A DNA stretch of 64,000 bases from Hymenobacter gelipurpurascens (GCF_900187375.1 NZ_FYEW01000002.1:992001-1056000); one strand, 5' to 3'; counted from the first letter of the stretch, positions 17,393 to 26,999 are shown. Notes: generated by a model from the sequence alone, not told the origin. Translations and numbers: made by a program.

Positions 17393-17848
17393 CTAGGCCG
17401 CTAGGCCACTGTGCGCTTCCAGCTGCTGGGCTTGCGCCCGCAACACTTCCCTGGCAATGCCCAGGTTGGTATCGTGAGAGTTAACGGCCAAATAAATGAA
17501 CCGCCCGCCGTCTTCCGTGACTTTGAGCAGGTGCAACTGGCTGGAGAGCGTAATAAGAATGTCTTCAATAATTTCGTCGGATAGTTGGAGCGCGGCCAAA
17601 GCCTTTTGCTTGTGCTTTACTACCTCCGCATTGTAAATGGCCGCCGTAACTGGGTTGATGGATGCGGAGTTGGTATGCGCCGCTAGGCTAGTGCCCGAGG
17701 CTACATCCACCACGGCCACGGCCAGCAGACCGGGCAGCTCCATCAGCACATTCTCCACCACCTGCGTTGCGTAAGGGTCGGGCGCCAGCGGCTTAGGGGC
17801 TTTATCTGGCCGACGAGAGGATTTTTTGCGGTACGATTTAGGCTTCAC
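17393..17848 (-). CDS. Roadblock/LC7-like protein C
   Basis: Protein of 151 residues starting with GTG at 17848; a stop codon lies two codons upstream in frame, which fixes the start. A basic tail of about 25 residues precedes a roadblock/LC7-type domain: LPGLLAVAVVDVASGTSLA, then NAEVVKHKQKALAALQL, then IEDILITLSSQLHLLKV and DTNLGIAREVLR. Related domains form dimers that regulate small Ras-like GTPases, as MglB does for MglA. Two paralogues lie just upstream on the same strand (18656-19096 and 19256-19639). No GTPase gene is seen in the window. It is 36 bp downstream of the membrane protein gene and probably cotranscribed with it. Confidence 0.75.
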   Translation of the reverse strand: MKPKSYRKKSSRRPDKAPKPLAPDPYATQVVENVLMELPGLLAVAVVDVASGTSLAAHTNSASINPVTAAIYNAEVVKHKQKALAALQLSDEIIEDILITLSSQLHLLKVTEDGGRFIYLAVNSHDTNLGIAREVLRAQAQQLEAHSGLAA

Positions 17849-17884
17849 TCACGCTTCTACTACATGCACAGGCGCGGCAGACGC

Positions 17885-18571
17885 CTAGAAAAATAACCAC
17901 CGGTGCTTCTTCTGCTGGTCGCGCGGAAGCAAGGTTACCTTGGCTGTACTGGTCCCCTGTACAGCCACCTCTTCATCCTGGTAGCCACCGTAGCCATACT
18001 TCAGCGTATTAGTGTTAGCGGGCACCGACAGCACATACTCACCCTGGGCGTTGGTAGACACGCCGTAGCGGCTGCCGGGGTGCATCACGGTGGCGCCAGC
18101 CAGCGGCTTGCCATTCTCGTTCAGGATTTGGCCGCGCACGGTAATCATGCGCATAGCAGAAGCGGCTGCGGCAGCTTCTGCAGAAGTGGCCAGCATATCG
18201 GTGGCTACTTCCGTCGGGATGTTATCCGAAGGCAGGCGCTCAGTGGGCGTGTTGGTACCCGCGAAAACCACTGTGCCTACCAGCACCGCCGAGGCCACCA
18301 TGGCCGTAGCACGCTGCCGGAAGCGCACAGGCTCGGCCCGGATGTATTGCAATTGTTTCTGCACCCAGCTGGGGGCCGTTCCCGCCTCTTCGGCGGCCTG
18401 CAGCTCTTGGAAACGGGTGAGCGTGGTATGCGCCCGATCGGAATCCCGATGCAGGTATGCTTCCACCGCTTTGGCCGAGGCCTTGCTTAGGTCGCCGCGC
18501 AGGTACGCATCCTGATATACCGGCAACAGTTCACCGGTTTTCGGATCAAAAGGAGAAGCCGTCAATTTCAT
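17885..18571 (-). CDS. Membrane-anchored protein with carboxypeptidase regulatory-like domain
   Basis: Protein of 228 residues from the ATG at 18571. Residues 1-85 form a soluble helical region (DAYLRGDLSKASAKAVEAYL...) that recalls the cytoplasmic part of anti-sigma-type proteins but has no zinc-binding His/Cys set. One transmembrane helix lies at about 90-107 (AMVASAVLVGTVVFAG). Residues about 142-215 match a carboxypeptidase regulatory-like beta domain (VRGQILNENGKPLAGATV and STNAQGEYVLSVP). It lies among three roadblock/LC7-type paralogues, so it may be their membrane partner; this is inference from position only. Confidence 0.7.
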   Translation of the reverse strand: MKLTASPFDPKTGELLPVYQDAYLRGDLSKASAKAVEAYLHRDSDRAHTTLTRFQELQAAEEAGTAPSWVQKQLQYIRAEPVRFRQRATAMVASAVLVGTVVFAGTNTPTERLPSDNIPTEVATDMLATSAEAAAAASAMRMITVRGQILNENGKPLAGATVMHPGSRYGVSTNAQGEYVLSVPANTNTLKYGYGGYQDEEVAVQGTSTAKVTLLPRDQQKKHRWLFF

Positions 18572-18655
18572 AAGCAAAATGGGGGGTTAAGTGAATGGAT
18601 CGAACAGGAGTAATCGAAACTTCCTCCCCGAGGCGATGTAGGCCAGTCTGCAGTA

Positions 18656-19096
18656 CTACTCGCAGGTGCGCATCACTTCGCGGGCAATACCCAGATTGGT
18701 ATCGCGGCAGTCTACGGCCACATAGAGGAACCGCTTGCCATCTGGCAACAGGCGCAACAGATGGAGTTGCGTATGGAGTGTAATCAGGATCTCTTCCAGT
18801 TGCTCTTCGGGCCCGAGTTGCAGGGCAGCCAAGGCCTTTTGCTGCTGTTTTACTACTTCGGCATTGAAGCCTAGGGCTTTGCTGAGAGCAAACTCGCGGG
18901 AGGACGTGTAGGTAGCTAGTGCTACCCCCGAGGCCACTTGTACCACCGCAGCACCCAGCACCTCGGGCAACCCGGCTAGCACGTGCTGCAACATGCGCTC
19001 CGATGCAGCTTTCTCCGCACCTGCACCCGCCGCCACAATCTTGTTGACGGGAGTTCCCGTGAGCCCCTGTAAGCGTTGTAAAAATGGAATTTGCAT
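18656..19096 (-). CDS. Roadblock/LC7-like protein B
   Basis: Protein of 146 residues with the same core as its two neighbours: LPEVLGAAVVQVASGVALATY, NAEVVKQQQKALAALQL, LEEILITLHTQLHLLRL and DTNLGIAREVMR. It has a 35-residue N-terminal extension. It differs most from the other two in the middle (SSREFALSKALGF in place of ..SINP.TAA.Y), and replaces the shared VVDV by VVQV. It sits 84 bp upstream of the membrane protein gene in the same orientation. Confidence 0.72.
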   Translation of the reverse strand: MQIPFLQRLQGLTGTPVNKIVAAGAGAEKAASERMLQHVLAGLPEVLGAAVVQVASGVALATYTSSREFALSKALGFNAEVVKQQQKALAALQLGPEEQLEEILITLHTQLHLLRLLPDGKRFLYVAVDCRDTNLGIAREVMRTCE

Positions 19097-19255
19097 AAAG
19101 GCCTACGAATAAGCGCTACTTCACTAGCGCGCTACCGAGCAAGAAAAAGGGCCCGCCTGCCAGACTACCTAGGCCGGCTAGGCCACTCAAACCAGCTGAA
19201 AGCACGGCAGGGCCAGCGGTTCCCCACCGGCCCTACCCAACTTGGTTGGCCAGTA

Positions 19256-19639
19256 TTAATTGGCTAGGCCAGCTACGTGGCTACGCAGTACTTCGCGGGC
19301 AATAGCCAGGTTGGTATCGCGGGAGTTCACTACCAGGTAAATGAACTTGTTGCCAGCTTCGGTCAGCTTCAGCAAGTGAATCTGGTTGGAGAGGGTAATA
19401 AGGATGTCATCAATGGACTCACCCTGCAGTTTCAGGGCCGACATGGCTTTCTGCTTCTGCTTTACTACTTCGGTGTTGTAAGCAGCGGCAGTGTCGGGGT
19501 TGATGCTGGGCACATTGGTGTGCGAGGCCAGGCTCATGCCGGAGGTAACGTCTACCACCGCTACTGCCATCAAACCGGGCAGATCGTTGAGGATTTCCTG
19601 TACTACTTTGCCAGCAGGATTGTTAACTGAGTAAGCCAT
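19256..19639 (-). CDS. Roadblock/LC7-like protein A
   Basis: Protein of 127 residues, close to a minimal roadblock/LC7 length. It has LPGLMAVAVVDVTSGMSLASH, NTEVVKQKQKAMSALKL, IDDILITLSNQIHLLKL and DTNLAIAREVLR. It is nearest to protein C (17393-17848), from which it differs mainly by lacking the basic N-terminal tail. It is the first gene of the four-gene same-strand group, and the long gap upstream is the natural place for a promoter. Confidence 0.74.
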   Translation of the reverse strand: MAYSVNNPAGKVVQEILNDLPGLMAVAVVDVTSGMSLASHTNVPSINPDTAAAYNTEVVKQKQKAMSALKLQGESIDDILITLSNQIHLLKLTEAGNKFIYLVVNSRDTNLAIAREVLRSHVAGLAN

Positions 19640-20104
19640 GTTTCAATAAGAAAGAGAAAAAAGGAGGAGAAAAAATCGAGTACACTTGCTTTCCCACCAT
19701 CCATCATCGATTGGTTTCCGGCCCACGCGTTGGCCACTCCACTCATTTAGGATTATACAAGGAAATATTTACAAGTTAAAAGAAAGCTACTAGGTGCTGA
19801 ACACCACCCAAGTTGCCCGACTTGTTCTACAAATCTCCTGATTATCTCAGCCTGCAAAAATGACTGACATCATTTTGAGAAATGATTGTAGTTAAATTTT
19901 TCCCAATCCTTTTCGCCTGGGAGACCATTTTGGGATGATACCGTCTGCTATTCCTATTCTTGCAGTGTGCCTTGCTTCACCTCCCACTTCGCTCTTTCTA
20001 GGCTTCGTCCTCTTGCCAACCTGAGTTGTTATACGGGAGAAGTTGGCTATCCGGTTTTGGGCAATCGAATTATATTATTTACTGACGAGTTACTTATGAA
20101 AACA
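19640..20104. other. Non-coding gap upstream of the roadblock cluster
   Basis: This stretch of about 465 bp contains no credible gene. It is A/T-richer than its surroundings from about 19740 on. It should hold the promoter of the roadblock group; I see no clear TAnnTTTG element on the minus strand. Confidence 0.5.
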
Positions 20105-20152
20105 GCAAAAGGCGGGCGCCGGAAGTAGTGATTTCCGGCGCCCGCCTTTTGC
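20105..20152. terminator. Strong hairpin downstream of the Crp/Fnr remnant
   Basis: A perfect 20-bp stem (GCAAAAGGCGGGCGCCGGAA and its complement) with an 8-nt loop lies 29 nt after the 3' end of the regulator gene. The A- and T-runs at its base let it work in both directions. Confidence 0.8.
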
Positions 20153-20181
20153 TAGCGCAAATAGGTAGGTGCGCTTAGTGC

Positions 20182-20891
20182 TTAATCGTAAAGTGCCGAT
20201 ACTTTGGCCAGCTTTTGCACATCCAGAATGGTAATGCGGCTGCCCTGGGTCCTGATCAAGCTCTCATCTCGGAAATCTGACAACAGCCGACTCGCCGTTT
20301 CCTTGGCGGTGCCCATAAGCGCTGCCAGATCCTCGCGAGAAATTGGGATGCTGAACAGGGCGTTGTCGGCGGGCTGGTAGATGTGGTGCAACATCAGCAA
20401 GGCCTCAGCCAGCCGCTCGCGCAGGGCTTGTAGGCCGTATGCAGAATGCGCTCTTCCGCTTCGCCCAAGGCTTTGGCCAACAGGCGCATCAAGGAATGCG
20501 AGAACTGCGCGTTTTGCTCAATTATACTGAAGAAGTCAGTGCGGGGCACCTGGCACACCACGCAGTCGGTGAGAGCTACGGCTGTGGTGGTGTAAATATC
20601 GTTGGACATGAGAGAGCGGTAGCCTAGCACGTCGCCCTCCTTGGCCAGCCGAATGATCTGCTCCTTGCCATCGCCAGTAAGTTTCGAGAGCTTCACCTTG
20701 CCTTCCCGGATACAGTATAGGCCACCCGGCCGACTTCCTTTCCGAAAAATCACCTGTCCCTTCTGGTACACCTGATACACCTTGCCCACCGAGACCAAGG
20801 ACAACTCGCTCAGTTGGCACGAGCCCATCAAGGACTGCTGTAGGTGCGGGCACTCCTGACAGTTGGCGGGTGCCGAGGAAGTTGATTTCAT
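20182..20891 (-). pseudogene. Crp/Fnr-family regulator broken by a one-base frameshift
   Basis: Two adjacent frames carry the two halves of one Crp/Fnr protein. 20394-20891 encodes the N-terminal Cys cluster (CQECPHLQQSLMGSC), the cyclic-nucleotide-binding-type barrel (GGLYCIREGKVKLSKL, GDVLGYRSL) and the dimer helix up to ILHTAYKP, then ends in unrelated residues. 20182-20400 in the next frame gives LRERLAEALLMLHHIY and the helix-turn-helix REDLAALMGTAKETASRLLSDF. One missing base in the CCC tract at about 20424-20427 explains the break; restoring it yields 236 residues, a normal length. E..SR in the recognition helix is the FNR pattern that reads TTGAT half-sites. The cause may be a real mutation, programmed slippage or a sequencing error. 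Confidence 0.85.
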
Positions 20892-21108
20892 GCTAACGAG
20901 ATAAAGGATACACTAACCACACAGCAACCTACCAACACCTTGCTCTTTTCATGGAGCGACAAGCATGACGATGATATACCATTATTGGGACAGGACTCTA
21001 AAAAGTCCCATTCTATAATCTGGCCAAAAATTCAATTCACCTGTTACAAATGCTTTTAGAGAAGCTAAATCATTAGCCTCAAAACATCCATCACAGGCGA
21101 AAATCAAA

Positions 21109-21138
21109 CAAAATTAAAGTTTTTTAATTCTAGCGCAA
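21109..21138 (-). promoter_or_regulatory. Candidate promoter for the Crp/Fnr gene
   Basis: On the minus strand TTG (21138-21136) is followed after 19 nt by TAATTTTG (21116-21109), a full match to the Bacteroidota TTG / TAnnTTTG consensus. It would give a leader of about 210 nt. The surrounding 360-bp gap (20892-21251) is A/T-rich, so a chance match is possible; nothing else is seen in it. Confidence 0.45.
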
Positions 21139-21251
21139 GAATATAACTGAGTTCAATACGGAATAAGTATATAGAGCTAATTCATCCCACTATGGGATTT
21201 ATTTCTATAAATAAGACAAAAAACATTCATCAGCACAGGTAGCGCGTTGGT

Positions 21252-22940
21252 CTATTCTACCAGCACCCCGATGTAGTAATTCAGAGTATCTACCTCCACG
21301 TTGTCCTTCGCTAGGCCACTTACCTCAATGGGCTGGAAGGTGGTAGTGGGTTTGATGAACTGGTAGTTGCTGCCTTTGGAGCGGACGCGCACGGGCATAT
21401 CGAAAGCTCGTTCTTCGGCAATCCAGCGGGCAAGGGTGCGGCCCTGCTCAAAACGCAGCTCTAGCGTAGGCATGCCCGTGTGGCGCAGGTACTGGTTGAA
21501 TACGGCGGTGAAGTCGCGGCCACTCTGCTGGTTGATGTAGGCCACTACCTGCTCCGTAGTCACCGTTTGGTGATAGAACGTGCTGCCGAGGCCGCGCAGA
21601 ATCTGGCGCCACTTCTCATCGTTGTTGAGGGCAGTGCGGATGGCGTTGAGCATGTTGCTGCCCTTGTCATACATGTCAGAAGAGCCTTCCTTGTTCACGC
21701 CGTAGGGGCCGATGATGGGCTCATCGTTGCGGATATTGCGGCGCTGCCCGTGGATGTAGGCCTGGGCGGCATCCTTGCCGAACTGGCTTTCCACAAACAG
21801 GGCTTCGGAGTACGTGGTGAAAGCCTCGTGGATCCACATATCCGCTATGTCCTTGGCGGTGATGTTGTTGCCGAACCACTCGTGGCCGCTTTCGTGGATG
21901 ATGATGAAGTCCCACTTTAGGCCCCAGCCGGTGCCGGAGCGGTCTTTGCCGAGGTAGCCGTTCTGGTATTTGTTACCGTAGGCCACGGCGCTCTGGTGCT
22001 CCATGCCCAGGTGGGGCGCATCTACCAGCTTGTAGCCGTCTTTATAGAATGGGTAGGGCCCAAACCAGTATTCCATCGATTTGAGCATGGGCGGCACGTT
22101 ATCGGCAAACTGCTTTTTGGCCTTCGCCAGGTTTTCGGGCAGCACCCAGTAGTCGAGGGTGAGGGGTCCTTTCTCGCCGGCGTAGGTACCACCCGAGAAG
22201 TGCTGATAGTCGCCCACATTCATAGCCACATCGTAGTTGTTGATGGGGTTGCTCACGAACCAATCGAAGCGGGTGTAGCCGCCTTTTAGGGGCGTGGTTT
22301 TGCGCAGGCGGCCATTCGAGACGTCCTTCAGGCCCTTCGGCACCGAGACACTGATGAGCATGCTGTCCACTTCATCGGCTTGGTGGTCTTTGGTAGGCCA
22401 CCAGATGCTGGCGCCCACGCCCTGGCAGGCCGTAGCTACCCACGGCTTGCCCTTGGCGTCCTGCGTAAAAACGAGGCCACCATCCCAGGGCGCATTCTCG
22501 GCCACGGTAGGCTGCCCGGAGTAAAACACCGTGAAGGCGGCCCGCTGGCCTTTGCGGATGGGCTGCGGAAACGTGACAAACACGGCATTGGCCTCCCGGG
22601 TGAAAGGCACCTCTTTGCCTTCGTAGGCCACCTTCTCCACTTTCAGATTGGCGAACAGATCAAACTGCAGCCGCGTGAAATCCTGGGTGGCCGTGAACCG
22701 GAATTCGTTGGAGCCGCTCAACGACTTCTTGGCCACATCAAGCTTCACATCGAGGTGGTAGTAGTTGAGGTCGTAGCAGGTGCGCAGCGGCGTGAGCGTG
22801 CCCCGCAACGAATCGGCGCGCGAGTAGGCGGCTTTGGATTGCAGCAGCTGCGCAGAAACGGAGTGCGACAGGCCTAGCAGGCCCGTCAGGAGAAGCAGTA
22901 GGAAAGGACGCACGGGAAATACAGGAGGTGAGTACGCCAT
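21252..22940 (-). CDS. Exported M1-family metallopeptidase
   Basis: Protein of 562 residues from the ATG at 22940; a GTG at 22913 would give a more compact signal peptide (RPFLLLLLTGLLGLSHSVSAQ) and may be the true start. The beta-sandwich N-terminal domain is followed by GMEHQ (about residues 312-316), which stands where GAMEN occurs in classical aminopeptidases, then HESGHEW with zinc ligands His349 and His353 and catalytic Glu350, and the third ligand Glu372 in WIHEAF. It lacks the large helical C-terminal domain of APN. It probably trims peptides in the periplasm or outside the cell. Monocistronic by position. Confidence 0.93.
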   Translation of the reverse strand: MAYSPPVFPVRPFLLLLLTGLLGLSHSVSAQLLQSKAAYSRADSLRGTLTPLRTCYDLNYYHLDVKLDVAKKSLSGSNEFRFTATQDFTRLQFDLFANLKVEKVAYEGKEVPFTREANAVFVTFPQPIRKGQRAAFTVFYSGQPTVAENAPWDGGLVFTQDAKGKPWVATACQGVGASIWWPTKDHQADEVDSMLISVSVPKGLKDVSNGRLRKTTPLKGGYTRFDWFVSNPINNYDVAMNVGDYQHFSGGTYAGEKGPLTLDYWVLPENLAKAKKQFADNVPPMLKSMEYWFGPYPFYKDGYKLVDAPHLGMEHQSAVAYGNKYQNGYLGKDRSGTGWGLKWDFIIIHESGHEWFGNNITAKDIADMWIHEAFTTYSEALFVESQFGKDAAQAYIHGQRRNIRNDEPIIGPYGVNKEGSSDMYDKGSNMLNAIRTALNNDEKWRQILRGLGSTFYHQTVTTEQVVAYINQQSGRDFTAVFNQYLRHTGMPTLELRFEQGRTLARWIAEERAFDMPVRVRSKGSNYQFIKPTTTFQPIEVSGLAKDNVEVDTLNYYIGVLVE

Positions 22941-23148
22941 AAAGAACGGCATCAGGAGCGAAACGCTGCTTGGTTGTTGGTAAGACTGGCCTAGGAACAT
23001 CGCAGAATCTAAAAGGCATGACGGTTAGTTTGGCAACGTTAACATACGAGAGGCTGCACTCTGCTTGAAGTTCACTCATATGGCACGAAGCCAGATGCTT
23101 CGCGTCATAACCTAGGCCACCTCTGCAAAACCAACGTAGGTTTGTGGC

Positions 23149-24072
23149 ATGTCTGCTTCTGCCTCCCCTTCGCGCGCTTCCATTCTGCTGGCCTTTGCGG
23201 CCCTTTACATCATCTGGGGCTCCACGTATCTGGGCATCCGGTTCGCTATTGATTCCATTCCGCCCCTGCTGATGGCCGGCACCCGCTACGCCTTGGCGGG
23301 GGCGCTGCTCTATGGCTACATGCGGTGGAAAGGCGAGCCCGCTCCTACCCGGCAGGGTTGGCTCACGGCCCTGATTATTGGTACCTGTTTGCTGGCCTTC
23401 GGCAACGGCGGCGTGACGCTGGGCGAGCAGTACATTCCCTCGGGGCTCACGGCGCTGCTAGTCGCCACGGTGCCCATGTTTCTGGCGGTGCTGGGGTGGT
23501 GGAGTGGCCTAGCCAGCCGGCCCGCGCCGCTGGTAGCAGTGGGTTTAGCGCTGGGCCTGGGCGGCGTGTATCTGCTGGCCCGCACGCCCGGTGCCAGCCA
23601 CGTAGCGCTGCCGGGGAACGAAACCTTGGGCATTTCGCTGGTGCTGATAGCGGCGCTGGTGTGGGCCATTGGCTCACTGTATTCCAAGAAGCATCAGCCA
23701 GCACCTTCCCCGTTCGTATCAGGCGGGATGCAGATGCTATGTGGCGGCCTCGTTATGTTGGTGGCGGGCCTGGCAAAAGGGGAAGCTGCTGGCTTCGAGG
23801 TGGCGCAGGTCACTACCAAGTCGTGGGTGGCTTACGCGTATCTGGTTACGTTTGGGTCGATTGTGGCGTTTACGGCCTATATCTGGCTGTTGCGCGTGGT
23901 GGAGCCGGCCCTGGCAGGCACGTATGCCTTCGTGAACCCGGTGGTGGCGGTGCTGCTGGGTTGGGCCTTTGCGGGGGAGCAGCTGAACACCGGGATGCTG
24001 GGCGGAGCTGCCCTCATTGTGGTGGCCGTAGCTTTGGTTATCCTGGGCGGGCGGCAGAAAAAACTGGAGTAG
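23149..24072 (+). CDS. EamA/DMT-family transporter
   Basis: Integral membrane protein of 307 residues with about ten hydrophobic helices arranged as two EamA repeats. The first repeat has ALYIIWGSTYLGIRFAI near the N-terminus, and the second begins near ALVWAIGSLYSKKH. The overall pattern is that of YedA-like drug/metabolite exporters. The substrate cannot be read from sequence. The C-terminus is short and basic (GGRQKKLE). It stands alone, diverging from the M1 peptidase gene, with a CCTAGGCCAC motif just upstream of its start region. Confidence 0.9.
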   Translation: MSASASPSRASILLAFAALYIIWGSTYLGIRFAIDSIPPLLMAGTRYALAGALLYGYMRWKGEPAPTRQGWLTALIIGTCLLAFGNGGVTLGEQYIPSGLTALLVATVPMFLAVLGWWSGLASRPAPLVAVGLALGLGGVYLLARTPGASHVALPGNETLGISLVLIAALVWAIGSLYSKKHQPAPSPFVSGGMQMLCGGLVMLVAGLAKGEAAGFEVAQVTTKSWVAYAYLVTFGSIVAFTAYIWLLRVVEPALAGTYAFVNPVVAVLLGWAFAGEQLNTGMLGGAALIVVAVALVILGGRQKKLE

Positions 24073-24183
24073 CTGCCTCAACTAGTTTCCTAGGCAAGTA
24101 TCAGGCAGCTATCAGGCGCCGGAGCCTCATCTTTCCGCGCTTCCACTCGTACGTTAAGACTCCCGCCCGTTCGCTTCTTTCCT

Positions 24184-26931
24184 ATGCGCAATCCGTTCCT
24201 CCCCGCCGGTTTTCTCCTGACCCTGGGCCTGCTGGGCTCTTGCCAGATGCCAAAAAACACCCCAACTACTTCCGCCCCCGCACCGGCCGCCTCTGTAGTG
24301 GCTGCTCCCGTGTGGCAGTCGGCCGCCTATACCGTGTACCGCGACTCCCTGGTCCAGGGCAGCCACACAGCGCGGGCGTTATCGCGCACAGAGCTAACCT
24401 CTGATTATCAAAGCCCGGCCAACGAGTTCCAAAGCCCGCAGGTCAACTTCAAGTTCAGCCTCAACGGCAAGGACAACGAGATGCAGCCCGGCCAGGACCA
24501 CATCTTCATGGCCATTCCGAAAGCCGATGGCACTGGCCTGGAAACGCCCGTCATCGTGTTTGGGCAGCACTACGTGGATAAAACGCCCGTACCTGCCGAT
24601 ACCTACCTAGCGCCCAATACACCCCTGAAGATTCGGCTGGACCTGCGGCCCATGCTGGCGGCCTTTCAGAAGCAGGGCTACTACCCACTCTACAACGGCC
24701 AAAAGCTTTATAAGGAAGATTTCAAGCACGTATTCGTGGCCGGCAACACCGCGCCGCTTAGCTGGGACTTCGACAACCTCATCAACAAGCCCCAGCTGGA
24801 GCTGAAGGACCCCGATGGCAACGGCATCTACGAAGCCACCGTGGTGCTCAACGCCCACTCCGATGCCAAAACCACCGCCGGCCGCTGGAAAGCCACGCTG
24901 GATGTCTCGGCCTTTCCCAAGCTGACTTCTGATTACCCTTTGCTGGATGCGCTATATAACCTGGCCCTGGAAGAGGCCAAGCGCTCCGTGGAGCCCGACG
25001 GCACCTTCCGGACCGGCCAGGAATGGGCGGGCGTCTGGACGCGTGACATCAGCTACAGCATCATTCTCTCTCAAGCCCTGTTGCAGCCCGAAGTAGCCAA
25101 AACTAGCCTGCTGCGCAAGGTCTCGAAAACTGGACGCATCATTCAGGATACCGGCACCGGCGGCGCCTACCCCTGCTCCACCGACCGAATCATCTGGGCC
25201 ACCGCGGCCTGGGAAATATACAAGGCTACCGGCGACGAGGCTTGGCTGCGGCAGGTGTATCCCATCATCAAGAACTCCATTGAGGATGATCAGCAAGTGG
25301 CCTACGACCCCGCTACGGGCCTCGTGCGCGGCGAGTCATCGTTCTTGGACTGGCGCGAGCAAACCTACCCCAAGTGGATGCAGCCCGTGGACATTTACCA
25401 GAGCGAAACGCTGGGCACCAACGCGGCGCACTTCCAGGGGAACCAGGTACTGGCGATGATGGCCGAGAAGCTAGGCCACTCGGAGGTAGCCGCCAAGCAC
25501 CGGAAGGCCGCCGAGCAGATCAAAGCCGGCATAAATCAGCACCTCTGGCTGGAGGAGAAAGGTTACTATGGCCAGTTCTTGTACGGCCGCAATTTCCTTT
25601 CTGTATCGCCGAAAGCGGAGGCGCTGGGCGAGGCCCTGACGGTGCTGTTTGGCGTAACTGATGAAGCCCGTGCCCGTACGGTTGTGGCCAGCACGCCCGT
25701 CATGGACTACGGCGTACCCTGCATCTACCCCCAGATTTCGGGCATTCCGCCTTACCATAATAATGCCGTGTGGCCCTTCGTGCAGAGTTACTGGGGCTTG
25801 GCCGCCGCCAAAGTGGGCAACGAAGCCTCCTTCCTGGAAAGCCTGATGGCCGTGGCCCGCCCGGCTGCGCTCTTCCTCACGGACAAGGAGAACTTTGTAG
25901 CCAGCAACGGCGACTTTGCGGGCACCCAGATCAACAGCAGCAATATGCTCTGGAGCCTTTCCGGCACGCTAGGCCTAGTGTATAAAGGCGTATTCGGGAT
26001 GGATTTTCAGGCCGACCGCCTGACGTTCCGGCCTTTCGTACCGCAGGCGTTGCAAGGCACGCGCAAACTCGCTGGCTTCAAGTACCGCCAAGCTTTGCTG
26101 GATGTGGAACTGATCGGCTACGGCCGTACCATCCGCAGCATCACGCTAGACGGCCAGCCCCTCCCCGATGCCACCGTGCACTCTACGCTCACCGGCTCGC
26201 ACAGCATTCGTATTGAGTTGGCTAATGAAGCTCCGGCCACCGCATCGCAGAACAAAGTGGCCCACCATGTGGCTCCCATGACGCCGGCAGTGGCCTACAG
26301 CAGCGGCCGCCTCACCTGGGCCCCTATCGAAGGTGCCAAAGCCTACCAGGTGCTGCGCAACGGGCAGTTTGTAGGCCGTACTACTACCCCCGAGTTTACC
26401 GTGCCCGCGCCAGTGGCCTACACAGAGTACCAGGTGCTGGCCGTGGATGCTGCCGGGTTTGAGAGCTTCGCCAGCGAGCCGCTGCCCGTGAGTGCCGATA
26501 AATTCCGCCGCACTTATGAGCTGGAAACTACTGCCAGTAAATCGCCTAAATCCTACAAAGGCTACACCGGCAAAGGCTTTGTGGAAACCAGTACTACTCA
26601 AAACCGGAGCTTAACCACTCGCGTGCAGATTCCGGAAACCGGGCTTTACGCCATCGATTTCCGGTATGCCAACGGCAATGGCCCCATCAACACCAGCAAC
26701 AAATGTGCTATCCGGGCGCTGCGCCTGGGCCGGCAGCAACTGGGCACTGTGGTGCTGCCGCAGCGTGGCGTGGAGGAGTGGTCGGATTGGGGCTTCTCGA
26801 ACCCAGTTCTGGTGCGGCTTGAGAAAGGAAGCCACCCGCTTACCCTGGCCTACGAGCCAGCCAACACCAATATGAATGGCGAAGTAAACCAAGCTATGCT
26901 TGACTATCTGCGAGTAACTCGCGTCAGATGA
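24184..26931 (+). CDS. Lipoprotein six-hairpin glycosidase with C-terminal carbohydrate-binding-like domain
   Basis: Protein of 915 residues with lipobox LLGSC (Cys20). Residues about 40-240 are an N-terminal beta region. Residues about 250-640 form an (alpha/alpha)6-type catalytic domain similar to MGH1-like, GH63/GH15-type enzymes: EWAGVWTRDISYS, GGAYPCSTDRIIWATAAWE, SSFLDWREQTYP and an HNNAVWPFVQSYW segment carrying acidic and aromatic residues typical of sugar sites. Two small beta domains follow; the last (about 780-915) has YELETT and a CBM35/CBM6-like layout. Substrate is unknown; a role in oligosaccharide breakdown at the outer membrane is likely. A strong terminator follows. Confidence 0.82.
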   Translation: MRNPFLPAGFLLTLGLLGSCQMPKNTPTTSAPAPAASVVAAPVWQSAAYTVYRDSLVQGSHTARALSRTELTSDYQSPANEFQSPQVNFKFSLNGKDNEMQPGQDHIFMAIPKADGTGLETPVIVFGQHYVDKTPVPADTYLAPNTPLKIRLDLRPMLAAFQKQGYYPLYNGQKLYKEDFKHVFVAGNTAPLSWDFDNLINKPQLELKDPDGNGIYEATVVLNAHSDAKTTAGRWKATLDVSAFPKLTSDYPLLDALYNLALEEAKRSVEPDGTFRTGQEWAGVWTRDISYSIILSQALLQPEVAKTSLLRKVSKTGRIIQDTGTGGAYPCSTDRIIWATAAWEIYKATGDEAWLRQVYPIIKNSIEDDQQVAYDPATGLVRGESSFLDWREQTYPKWMQPVDIYQSETLGTNAAHFQGNQVLAMMAEKLGHSEVAAKHRKAAEQIKAGINQHLWLEEKGYYGQFLYGRNFLSVSPKAEALGEALTVLFGVTDEARARTVVASTPVMDYGVPCIYPQISGIPPYHNNAVWPFVQSYWGLAAAKVGNEASFLESLMAVARPAALFLTDKENFVASNGDFAGTQINSSNMLWSLSGTLGLVYKGVFGMDFQADRLTFRPFVPQALQGTRKLAGFKYRQALLDVELIGYGRTIRSITLDGQPLPDATVHSTLTGSHSIRIELANEAPATASQNKVAHHVAPMTPAVAYSSGRLTWAPIEGAKAYQVLRNGQFVGRTTTPEFTVPAPVAYTEYQVLAVDAAGFESFASEPLPVSADKFRRTYELETTASKSPKSYKGYTGKGFVETSTTQNRSLTTRVQIPETGLYAIDFRYANGNGPINTSNKCAIRALRLGRQQLGTVVLPQRGVEEWSDWGFSNPVLVRLEKGSHPLTLAYEPANTNMNGEVNQAMLDYLRVTRVR

Positions 26932-26962
26932 TCCGGAGGTATCCACAAAAAATATTCTCTTT

Positions 26963-26999
26963 AACAGTGTAGTCAGGCTTTTAGCCTGACTACACTGTT
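26963..26999. terminator. Terminator after the glycosidase gene
   Basis: A perfect 17-bp stem (AACAGTGTAGTCAGGCT and its complement) with a 3-nt loop and a T-run lies 31 nt after the stop codon. Confidence 0.85.
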
